From Gammaproteobacteria bacterium (GTDB taxonomy: Bacteria > Pseudomonadota > Gammaproteobacteria > Pseudomonadales > UBA3067), in assembly GCA_002402085.1 (NCBI GenBank), contig NVVB01000021.1:1-6271 (forward strand): a stretch of 6,271 bases of DNA, written 5' to 3'. A program made the position numbers and the translations under genes. The notes under the pieces were generated by a model. That model ran no database searches and was not told the origin of the DNA. It saw only the letters and a list, made by a program, of their open reading frames with translations. The number at the start of each line of letters is the position of its first letter. Position 1 is the stretch's first letter. Shown here in pieces: positions 1-5,374 of this stretch.

Positions 1-554
1 CCACGGGTTGGAATGCGCGCCATTTTGTCGACCACATCCATGCCTTTAACGACCTTGCCAAAGACTGCGTAACCCCAGCCTTGGGCATTTTTGCCACTGT
101 GATCGAGAAAATCATTATTCGCCAGGTTGATGAAAAACTGGGTCGATGCCGAGTGGGGGTCGTTGGTGCGGGCCATGGCGAGGGTGCCACGCTTGTTCTT
201 CAGGCCATTGTCGGCCTCGTTGAGAATCGGCGCCAGGCCGGGTTTCTTACGCAGCTTGGCGGTAAAGCCGCCACCCTGGGCCATAAAGCCGGGGATCACT
301 CGATGAAAAATAGTGTCCTTGTAGTGGCCGCTGTTCACATAGCCGACAAAGTTGGCGACGGTGATGGGTGCGCGAGAGGAATAGAGCTTGATGACAATAT
401 CACCAAGATTGGTGTGCAGGGTTACTTTTGTCTCCGCGGGTATAGGTGTGCCTCCCGCATTAACAGCGAGTGCTGCGAAGGCTTGTTGTGTGCCAAATAA
501 TGGGCCGAGCAAGAGGGTAATGGTGAGGCTGAGGTATTTCACAGTGTTATTCAT
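1..554 (-). CDS. ppiA: Periplasmic peptidyl-prolyl cis-trans isomerase, cyclophilin type (PpiA-like), 3' end outside the window
   Basis: This protein should catalyse cis-trans isomerisation of X-Pro bonds in the periplasm. The 184 complete codons in the window open with a Sec signal peptide: MNNTVKYL, a hydrophobic stretch, then a probable cleavage after AFA near residue 27. The cyclophilin fold follows. [15 protein letters not shown] carries the catalytic Arg and the Phe/Met/Gln of the active site, [18 protein letters not shown] and [16 protein letters not shown] follow, and [17 protein letters not shown] closes the visible part. These blocks match E. coli PpiA closely as I remember it. The position of human CypA Trp121 is Phe here, as in E. 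coli, which is associated with low cyclosporin sensitivity. The frame stays open to base 1, so about 20 C-terminal residues are missing. AGAGAAG lies about 6-7 nt before the ATG and acts as a plausible ribosome site. The start is 57 bp after the stop of the BON-domain ORF, so co-transcription is possible. Fold and family are secure; ppiA as opposed to a paralogue is likely. Confidence 0.93.
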   Translation of the reverse strand, partial: MNNTVKYLSLTITLLLGPLFGTQQAFAALAVNAGGTPIPAETKVTLHTNLGDIVIKLYSSRAPITVANFVGYVNSGHYKDTIFHRVIPGFMAQGGGFTAKLRKKPGLAPILNEADNGLKNKRGTLAMARTNDPHSASTQFFINLANNDFLDHSGKNAQGWGYAVFGKVVKGMDVVDKMARIPTR

Positions 555-588
555 GGTTTTCTTCTCTGTATCGTTTTTTGTAATGGAG

Positions 589-605
589 CTACTAATTTTT
601 AGTAG
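589..605. repeat. Perfect 7 bp inverted repeat between the BON ORF and ppiA
   Basis: CTACTAA, a 3-base TTT centre, then TTAGTAG form a perfect inverted repeat 35 bp upstream of the ppiA start and 7 bp after the stop of the upstream ORF. The stem is AT-rich and no T run follows it on the minus strand (CTCCATTACA comes next), so it is a poor intrinsic terminator. It could be a weak mRNA hairpin between two co-transcribed genes or an operator for ppiA. Its role is unproven. Confidence 0.4.
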
Positions 606-611
606 GGGCTA

Positions 612-1391
612 TTAATTTAAATATTCAAATACGCGTACCACTTTTACTACGCCGCCGGTATGGCTAGCAACCGTGGTGGCACTGTCGGCAGTGGCGCGGG
701 AAACAACACCCATCAAATAAACAATGCCGCTCTCCGTGACGACTTCAATCTGGCCGCTCGCAATCTCTTTATTGGCGAGTAGTTTACTTTTGACCTTGGT
801 GGTCAGCCAACTGTCGTTGGTGCGGGCCAGTAAAGATGACGACCCCTGTAGTTTTATTTCGTTATAGACCTGGCGCACCCCTTTGTAGTTGCGCGCGGTG
901 GAGCCAGCTAAAATGCGCAGTTCCTTGGTGGCGACTTCGCCAGTGAGCAGTACCACTTTATTGTAGGTGCTGACGTTGATATGGGAGTCGGCCAGTTGCT
1001 CGGAGGCTTCCTTAATATTAACGCCGATCATTGTGCTCATTTGCCAATCGTCAATATCCGTGCCAATAGATGTCTCGCTGGGGTCCGGTTCAATAGGCTC
1101 GCTGGTGACGGCATTGATAAGGCCCGACTCAATCGGCTCCGGTATTATTTCAATGCGTTGATGTTGGGCGATGCGTATAACTTGTGGGTCGCTGGTGACT
1201 ACGACAATTTTGTGTATGTCCTGACAGAGGCTTAGTGTGTGCACAATGTCTTTGAACATAGCCAAGGTGAGTTCAGCGCGCTGTTGAGGATTTAAAAGTG
1301 GCGCTAACCGTTGTTTGCTATTGTGTAGTGATTTTAGTGGCAACACAGCGGCGGTTGAAATGCCGCTGGGAGGCGCTTTATTGGGTGTCAT
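612..1391 (-). CDS. cofC-dolP: Chimeric ORF: N-terminal fragment of CofC (2-phospholactate/PEP guanylyltransferase) fused in frame to a DolP/YraP-type double-BON domain
   Basis: The ORF encodes 259 aa. Residues about 13-95 are CofC-like: AAVLPLKSLHNSKQRLAPLL is the nucleotide-binding N-terminus, KIVVVTSDPQV the second strand, and IIPEPIESGLINAV corresponds to the family's E..GLNxAV segment. CofC normally runs on for about another 110-130 residues, including the PADxP aspartate and a C-terminal catalytic region; none of this is present. From about residue 103 (PDPSETSIGTDIDD) the sequence follows E. coli DolP: first BON at about 120-180 (INVSTYNKVVLLTGEV, VRQVYNEIKL), second at about 191-257 (TNDSWLTTKVKSKLL, IEVVTESGIVYLMGVV, VVRVFEYL). 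The DolP part lacks the signal peptide and lipobox cysteine, so the product should be cytosolic. The ATG overlaps the cofD stop (ATGA), as expected for a coupled cofDC operon. Guanylyltransferase activity is very unlikely, and envelope function as an outer-membrane lipoprotein also appears lost. An assembly chimera is an alternative to a real deletion fusion. Confidence 0.88.
   Translation of the reverse strand: MTPNKAPPSGISTAAVLPLKSLHNSKQRLAPLLNPQQRAELTLAMFKDIVHTLSLCQDIHKIVVVTSDPQVIRIAQHQRIEIIPEPIESGLINAVTSEPIEPDPSETSIGTDIDDWQMSTMIGVNIKEASEQLADSHINVSTYNKVVLLTGEVATKELRILAGSTARNYKGVRQVYNEIKLQGSSSLLARTNDSWLTTKVKSKLLANKEIASGQIEVVTESGIVYLMGVVSRATADSATTVASHTGGVVKVVRVFEYLN
1089..1139. repeat. Short direct repeat bracketing the CofC/DolP junction
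   Basis: Two 12-base copies, TTCAATAGGCTC (1089-1100) and CTCAATCGGCTC (1128-1139), match at 10 of 12 positions and lie 39 bp apart. On the minus strand each encodes Glu-Pro-Ile-Glu (residues 85-88 and 98-101), in the same frame. CofC similarity fades and DolP similarity begins within this interval. The repeat may be a trace of the homology that joined the two genes, or chance similarity between acidic/proline segments. Confidence 0.45.
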
Positions 1392-2452
1392 AACGAACTA
1401 TGCTCGTGAGTCAATTTTGCCGCGAATGAAAGACACTGTTCGGCTAAGGTAACACGATCTTGTAGAGTATTCATCAGGGTATTGGACGTCAAAATAGCGA
1501 TTCCCAGGTCTTCTAATGCGGGCTGTAGTGCTTGATCCTGATGATCAATAATAAATCCATCTAATAGTCCGGGGTGTTGCTTTTGATAAAACTCTGCAAC
1601 GCCCAGTGCCGACAAAGGCATGTTTAATTCGGTCATCATTTTTGCTGTTGGGCCTTTCACTGCTTGACCGGCAATAATGGGGCTGACGGCGATGACCGGG
1701 GCGGGGTGTTTCGCGAGTGCTTGGGCGATTCCTGGTACGGATAAAATGGGCTCTATACTTACGAACGGATTCGACGGACAAAGGATGATGGCGGCTAAAT
1801 TGCGGTCTTCAATACAGTCTAGGAATCCCTGGCTAGGCCGTGCCGCGTCTACGCCTTGGAAGTAGTAGCCACTAATTTCAGGTTGGCATTGTTGTTTGAC
1901 GAAGTATTCTTGAAAGGCTAAGGGGGTACCGTCTTTGAGGCGAACAAAGGTGGAAACAGTTTGTTCGGTCATGGGGAACAGCGTGGCGTTAATGCCGAGT
2001 GCTTGGGTGAGCTGTTGGGTGACTTGGGATAAGCTTTGGCCCTGATTTAATCCGTCGGTGCGCGTGACGTGCGTGGCTAAGTCTCGATCACCCAATCGAA
2101 ACCATTGAGGTTGATTGAGTTGTTCTAAGGCATCCATAAATTGCCACGTTTCGCCGGCTAATCCCCAGCCTAATTCTTTGTTATTTAGAGTGGCTAATGT
2201 GTACATTACGGTATCCAGATCAGGACAGATATTAAGCCCAAGGTGGCGGAAGTCGTCACTGGTATTGGCCATTATGTGCAATTTTTCGGACAGTAGTTGA
2301 TGAAGTCCCAGCGCTAATTTAGCACCGCCTACACCGCCGGATAAAGCGAGGTAAATTGACTCAGCCTCAGGTTTGAATTCTGATTGAAAAGAGGGGGTCG
2401 ATTGCGTTGAATTTTGATTGGTTTGTGAATCGCTGTGTACTTGTTTAGGCAT
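1388..2452 (-). CDS. cofD: 2-phospho-L-lactate transferase CofD (FbiA family), F420 biosynthesis
   Basis: CofD transfers the phospholactyl (or, in many bacteria, phosphoenolpyruvyl) group from the GDP/GMP-activated donor made by CofC to FO, giving F420-0 or dehydro-F420-0, in the cytosol. The 354 aa carry the family signature throughout: LSGGVGGAKLALGL (37-50) as the nucleotide-binding loop, NTSDDFRHLGL (63-73) with the metal-binding Asp pair, DLDTVMYTLA (78-87), GLAGETW (97-103), FRLGDRDLATHVTRTDGL (118-135), SNPFVSIEPIL (227-237) and AVSPIIAGQAVKGPTAKMM (255-273). CofD proteins usually begin two or three residues before the SGGVGG motif. Here about 33 Ser/Gln/Thr/Asn-rich residues come first. 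An in-frame TAA two codons before the ATG and the lack of a Met between it and the motif make this the only sensible start, although no Shine-Dalgarno is visible. The stop overlaps the next ATG by 4 bp. Whether the donor is 2-phospholactate or PEP cannot be read from the sequence. The family is certain. Confidence 0.96.
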   Translation of the reverse strand: MPKQVHSDSQTNQNSTQSTPSFQSEFKPEAESIYLALSGGVGGAKLALGLHQLLSEKLHIMANTSDDFRHLGLNICPDLDTVMYTLATLNNKELGWGLAGETWQFMDALEQLNQPQWFRLGDRDLATHVTRTDGLNQGQSLSQVTQQLTQALGINATLFPMTEQTVSTFVRLKDGTPLAFQEYFVKQQCQPEISGYYFQGVDAARPSQGFLDCIEDRNLAAIILCPSNPFVSIEPILSVPGIAQALAKHPAPVIAVSPIIAGQAVKGPTAKMMTELNMPLSALGVAEFYQKQHPGLLDGFIIDHQDQALQPALEDLGIAILTSNTLMNTLQDRVTLAEQCLSFAAKLTHEHSSL

Positions 2453-2597
2453 GGTTTAATGGGTCGTAATCAGTTGAGATTATTTTTAGATGTGTGAGTC
2501 TGCAAGGCGAGGTTGTTATTTTATTTTTTCAACTTACCTGTCCGAGCGTTTGATCTCGCGTCCAGAAACTAAATTGCAAACAGTGTCATGGTGCGGT

Positions 2598-3371
2598 TTA
2601 TCGAAATAGATCTTGGTCTTTACTTCTTAGTAGTGGGGCGATGCCTTGTTGATTGGCATCAGCGGGTTGCTGAGGACGATAACCTCGGACGATGACGATC
2701 GGGGTTTTCTCATGGGTTTGTCCCATGACTAAGGATGCGCCGGCGGCTAACTCGTCGGCTGCGGCCACGGCAGTGACTTTTAATTCACGACCAAAAATAT
2801 CATGCCCGCCCATGTAGTCTTCGAGTGCTGTGAGTCCAGCAACCCCTATGGCCAGTCCGAGCGTGCCGTTGCGCCAGGCGCGACCCATGCTGTCATTAAT
2901 AATCACGGCGACGTTAATGCCGAGTTGGCTGTGGATGGCCTGTCGAATTTGCTTGGCACTTAAATCGGGGTCCTTGGGCAGCAGTAACACGCGTTCTTTT
3001 TGTTCAGGGTGTTCGATATTGGATTGGTCGAGGCCGGCATTGGCGTGAACGAAACCCAATTGATGCTCGACAATTAAAACGCCGGTTTTTTTACGGACCA
3101 CTTGTGCTGATTCTTGCAGGACCACTTCGACATAGCGCGGATCTTTTTGGACTTCCTGGGCCAGCTGAATGGCTTCTTCGGAGGGCGTGACGTCTTCGAG
3201 TACGACGTAACGATTTTCTGCTTTGGATATTATCTTTTGAGCGATGACAATGACGTCATGTTCGACAATGTTTATTTGTTGCGCCTTCGCTGCGGTCATA
3301 ATTATTTCGGCGACATTGTCTTTGGGAGCCACCATGGGGATGTTGTTGAGGGCGCTAAAAGTGAGTTCCAT
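2598..3371 (-). CDS. cofE: Coenzyme F420-0:L-glutamate ligase CofE
   Basis: CofE is the GTP- and metal-dependent cytosolic ligase that adds gamma-linked glutamates to F420-0. The 257 aa are the length of the stand-alone archaeal-type enzyme. There is no C-terminal nitroreductase-like FMN domain of the mycobacterial FbiB kind. Family blocks are present in order: VIVIAQKIISKAENR (40-54), LIVEHQLGFVHANAGLDQSN (99-118), LLLPKDPD (129-136), IINDSMGRAWRNGTLGLAIG (157-176, holding the Asp of the usual SDTxGRpWR motif), GLTALEDYMGGHDIFGREL (179-197), AAADELAAGASLVMGQ (203-218) and PIVIVRGY (224-231). An in-frame TAA two codons upstream fixes the ATG as the first possible start. The nearest GGAG lies 12 nt away, which is rather far. 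The gene sits 95 bp after npdG and 145 bp before cofD. The number of glutamates added cannot be inferred; without the FbiB C-terminal domain, short tails are plausible. Confidence 0.96.
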   Translation of the reverse strand: MELTFSALNNIPMVAPKDNVAEIIMTAAKAQQINIVEHDVIVIAQKIISKAENRYVVLEDVTPSEEAIQLAQEVQKDPRYVEVVLQESAQVVRKKTGVLIVEHQLGFVHANAGLDQSNIEHPEQKERVLLLPKDPDLSAKQIRQAIHSQLGINVAVIINDSMGRAWRNGTLGLAIGVAGLTALEDYMGGHDIFGRELKVTAVAAADELAAGASLVMGQTHEKTPIVIVRGYRPQQPADANQQGIAPLLRSKDQDLFR

Positions 3372-3466
3372 AAATTACACATACTCCAGCGAAGCGTTAA
3401 CGTAGGGTTTTTATTCGCTTGTGTTGATCAAACTAACAGGATTTGTTGGGGCTTGTATTAGGGTGT

Positions 3467-4159
3467 CTAAGTTTTAGGCTCGCCACTGATGATAATACCT
3501 GCGCCGTTAATTTTGTGATGACGATTGATACTGATTAATACCGAGGTCATGGCTTCCACTGCGGCAGCATTGGCTAAAGGGCCTGCGTGCCAGCCTTTAA
3601 GTCCTGCAGCTTCGACTAATGAGATGACTTGCTCGCGTGCGGCTTTTTTATTGCCGGTGACTAATACATCGCAGGCGATGGGGTGATCTTCATTGAGGTG
3701 TTGTGCGCTGACGTTCTGAAATGCCGAGACTACTTGCACGGGGTCGCCTAATAAAGACTGGGCCATTTGTGCTGCTGAGCCTTGTTCGGGTAATTGAACG
3801 GTGCCGACTTTGGGGGGCATTAAGGGCACTGTAACGTCGATTAAAATTTTGCCGGCTAAGGCGGGTTGCACTGTTTCTAAGGTGGAAATCTGGTGGGCGA
3901 AAGGCACGGTGAGCACCACTAAGTCTGCTTTTTTGGTTGCGTCGAGGTTGTTGTCGCCGGTTACGTTGAGGTCTGGAAATTCAGTCAGCAGTGCATCGGC
4001 TGCCGCTTGCGCTTTATCTTGCGTCCTAGAACCGATGACAATGCTGAAGCCCGCTCGACTCCAACGCCGAGCGAGTCCTCCCCCTAAGTCGCCAGTGCCG
4101 CCTAAAATAGCAATGGTTTTGATGTTGGCTATTGCGGGGGTTGCTGAGTTTTCGGTCAT
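3467..4159 (-). CDS. npdG: NADPH-dependent F420 reductase (F420:NADP oxidoreductase)
   Basis: The enzyme passes hydride between NADP(H) and F420; in bacteria it probably reduces F420 with NADPH so that F420H2-dependent oxidoreductases can work. The 230 aa are typical of the family. The Rossmann fold opens with TIAILGGTGDLGGGLARRW (15-33). VIGSRTQDKA (41-50) follows strand 2, where Ser-Arg usually binds the NADP 2'-phosphate. LVVLTVPFAHQ (80-90), ILIDVTVPLMPP (105-116), VSAFQNVSAQHL (144-155) and CDVLVTGNKKAA (163-174) match the NpdG/Fno pattern, and INRHHKINGAGIIISGE (211-227) is the characteristic C-terminal end. GAGA about 9 nt before the ATG is a modest ribosome site. This is the first gene after a 208 bp gap, which holds a candidate promoter, so npdG-cofE-cofD-cofC may form a unit separate from the LLM gene. 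Similar Rossmann reductases exist, but the F420 gene neighbours make the call firm. Confidence 0.94.
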   Translation of the reverse strand: MTENSATPAIANIKTIAILGGTGDLGGGLARRWSRAGFSIVIGSRTQDKAQAAADALLTEFPDLNVTGDNNLDATKKADLVVLTVPFAHQISTLETVQPALAGKILIDVTVPLMPPKVGTVQLPEQGSAAQMAQSLLGDPVQVVSAFQNVSAQHLNEDHPIACDVLVTGNKKAAREQVISLVEAAGLKGWHAGPLANAAAVEAMTSVLISINRHHKINGAGIIISGEPKT

Positions 4160-4217
4160 AGTAATTCTCTGTCTTAAGCCGGGTTTGAACCGTGAATGAT
4201 TAGCGGTTGTTTTAGTT

Positions 4218-4247
4218 TTTATTGCAGTCTGATTACACCTGGGTCAA
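4218..4247 (-). promoter_or_regulatory. Candidate sigma70 promoter for npdG-cofE-cofD-cofC
   Basis: On the minus strand, TTGACC (4247-4242, 5 of 6 to the -35 consensus) is followed after 18 bases by AATAAA (4223-4218, 4 of 6), preceded by TG one base upstream as in extended -10 elements. The predicted transcript would start near 4211, about 50 nt before npdG. This is an eye match only; transcription could equally read through from the LLM gene. Confidence 0.35.
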
Positions 4248-4260
4248 AGCGCTTTCGCCC
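4241..4260. promoter_or_regulatory. 20 bp interrupted palindrome overlapping the npdG -35 element (possible operator)
   Basis: GGGTCAAAGCGCTTTCGCCC is symmetric at 16 of 20 positions: a perfect AAAGCGCTTT core flanked by GGG and CCC arms, with two mismatched pairs between. It overlaps the candidate -35 hexamer, where a repressor dimer could block transcription. No regulator gene is in the window, so the binding protein is unknown. Confidence 0.35.
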
Positions 4261-4270
4261 GCCGAGAGAC

Positions 4271-4320
4271 TTTATCTTTTGGTCTTTTATCTCTTAGCCT
4301 CTGCATCTCTTTATCTCTCT
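4271..4320. repeat. Pyrimidine-rich tract with short imperfect repeats
   Basis: The plus strand from 4271 to 4320 is nearly all T and C with few A or G, and repeats TTTATCT three times (from 4271, 4286 and 4310), two of them extended to TTTATCTCT. On the transcribed minus strand this reads as AGAGATAAA-type purine repeats between the LLM stop and npdG. It has no hairpin or T run of a terminator. It could be slipped-strand low complexity or an unstructured leader. Confidence 0.35.
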
Positions 4321-4367
4321 ATCGATGAGCGAAACCGCTGTTAGTAATGTGACTGTTTTTTGTGGGT

Positions 4368-5273
4368 TTAATACAAGGCCAGTAGCTCTTCGAGTGCGAC
4401 CATTTGGTTGCCTGCCGCGGAGGAGGGCACAATGATAGGCGTTTTAACGCCGGCGTCATACCACGCTTCAATGCCGTCACGGACTTTGCTCGCGGAGCCA
4501 AATAAGGTGACTTGCTCAAGCCAGCGATCACTCATTAATTCAGGGATTCGTTGCATTTCGCCTTTGTTGAATGCTTCTTCGATGTCGGTCATTTCTTGTT
4601 CAAAGCCCGCGGCTTTCCAATAGTTTCGGTAGTTAGGCAACATGGTATACATCACTAAGGTTTTCCGGTTCACTGCTTTGGCGGCTTCTTCATCGTCGCT
4701 GATGCAGGTTGGGATCATGTCGCCGATAAAGAAATCCTGGTTGGTGCGTTGCTCCTCGGTGAGTACTGAGAGTGACTCTTGAATGTAGGAGCGGGCGCCA
4801 TTGGCAATGACCATGCCGTCGCCTACTTCGCTGGCTAAACCGATCATTTTTTTACGCATGGCGGCGAGCACAATGGGCGGCAGTTCGCCGACCCGAGGGG
4901 CAGATTTATAGCCTTGAACAAAGTTGCGCATGTCTTCGAGTGGTTTACCGGCTTTTAATCCCATTGCGGCTAAGGCGGGCGCATGACTTACGCCTACGCC
5001 AAAGCGAAATCGATTGTTGGATACTTCTTGGATAAAGGCGGCGGTTTGTGCGAAATCTGCCGGCGTGCGACCGTAAATGGGAATGATGCTGGTGCCAATT
5101 TGGATGGTGTTGGTTTCCATTGCGATGGCGGTGCATAACGACAGGGCATCCGACATGCTGGGCATATAAAGCCCACTGAAGCCTTTTTTCTCAAGTTCTT
5201 TGGCAAAATCAATAACGGCTCGACGGCGACGGGGTACGGCGGCAATACTGACAGCGGGCATTGGGTAAGTCAT
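4368..5273 (-). CDS. LLM-class (luciferase-like) oxidoreductase, probably F420-dependent
   Basis: This is a cytosolic TIM-barrel enzyme of the bacterial luciferase/F420-dependent reductase superfamily; its substrate cannot be inferred. The 301 aa show the F420-type LLM pattern: ELEKKGFSGLYMPSMSDALSLCTAIAMETNTIQIGTSI in the first third, IYGRTPADFAQTAAFIQEVSNNRFRFGVGVSHAP (the RTP..AQTAA and GRF.LGxGVSH blocks), PPIVLAAMRKKMIGLASEVGDGM, and a C-terminal GSASKVRDGIEAWYDAGVKTPIIVP. The segment between MRNFVQGYKS and PPIVLAA is about 30 residues shorter than usual, missing most of the insertion loop that often helps shape the pocket. An ATG at 5306 would add 11 residues (MPAKTHCPELL), but GGAG six bases before the ATG at 5273 marks the latter as the start. 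The gene heads the minus-strand F420 cluster, 208 bp before npdG, consistent with it using the F420H2 that NpdG makes. FMN use instead of F420 cannot be excluded. Confidence 0.9.
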   Translation of the reverse strand: MTYPMPAVSIAAVPRRRRAVIDFAKELEKKGFSGLYMPSMSDALSLCTAIAMETNTIQIGTSIIPIYGRTPADFAQTAAFIQEVSNNRFRFGVGVSHAPALAAMGLKAGKPLEDMRNFVQGYKSAPRVGELPPIVLAAMRKKMIGLASEVGDGMVIANGARSYIQESLSVLTEEQRTNQDFFIGDMIPTCISDDEEAAKAVNRKTLVMYTMLPNYRNYWKAAGFEQEMTDIEEAFNKGEMQRIPELMSDRWLEQVTLFGSASKVRDGIEAWYDAGVKTPIIVPSSAAGNQMVALEELLALY

Positions 5274-5279
5274 AAGAAG

Positions 5280-5283
5280 CTCC
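5280..5283 (-). promoter_or_regulatory. Shine-Dalgarno site that sets the LLM oxidoreductase start
   Basis: GGAG on the minus strand lies six bases before the ATG at 5273. The in-frame ATG at 5306 has only CAGG almost touching it and falls inside the palindrome near the predicted transcription start, so the downstream start is preferred. Confidence 0.65.
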
Positions 5284-5298
5284 GGGCAATGGGTTTTG

Positions 5299-5313
5299 GC
5301 AGGCATTGCCTGC
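5299..5313. promoter_or_regulatory. Perfect 15 bp palindrome at the LLM transcription start (possible operator)
   Basis: GCAGGCA-T-TGCCTGC is a perfect 7 bp inverted repeat with a one-base centre, 26-40 bp upstream of the LLM ATG. It covers the predicted start point (near 5311) of the candidate promoter, a classic repressor position. In RNA the one-base centre makes a hairpin strained, so DNA recognition by a dimer is the more natural reading. The cognate regulator is not in the window. Confidence 0.45.
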
Positions 5314-5317
5314 GCTA

Positions 5318-5345
5318 TTTATAGTTATTACTTATTTGTAGTCAT
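5318..5345 (-). promoter_or_regulatory. Candidate sigma70 promoter for the LLM oxidoreductase
   Basis: On the minus strand, ATGACT (5345-5340, 4 of 6 to TTGACA) is followed after 16 bases by TATAAA (5323-5318, 5 of 6 to TATAAT). Transcription would start near 5311, giving a leader of about 38 nt. The -35 lies within one copy of the direct repeats listed next. Confidence 0.4.
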
Positions 5346-5374
5346 CACTTATTTTATGGTCATCACTTTTTTTA
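5324..5374. repeat. Three imperfect direct repeats of 17-18 bp in the LLM promoter region
   Basis: Copies start at 5324 (GTTATTACTTATTTGTA), 5341 (GTCATCACTTATTTTATG) and 5359 (GTCATCACTTTTTTTA). The last two share a perfect GTCATCACTT, and the first differs from it at two positions. The spacing is about 1.6-1.7 helical turns. One copy overlaps the candidate -35 and one lies just upstream, an arrangement seen with activators that bind direct repeats, but AT-rich slippage could also produce it. Confidence 0.5.

Noticed and set aside
81..500. 139-codon plus-strand ORF at the left end
   Set aside because: It lies entirely opposite ppiA, whose cyclophilin motifs are unmistakable on the minus strand; the plus-strand translation has no recognisable motif.
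3114..3461. 115-codon plus-strand ORF opposite the start of cofE
   Set aside because: Antisense to well-conserved CofE coding sequence, and no domain is visible.
3801..4199. 132-codon plus-strand ORF opposite npdG
   Set aside because: Antisense shadow of the NADP-binding domain; the Pro/Ser/Arg-rich product resembles no family and there is no ribosome site.
4328..4339. AGCG/CGCT stem after the LLM stop as a possible terminator
   Set aside because: Only 4 bp of stem and no T run follows on the minus strand, so it does not fit an intrinsic terminator.
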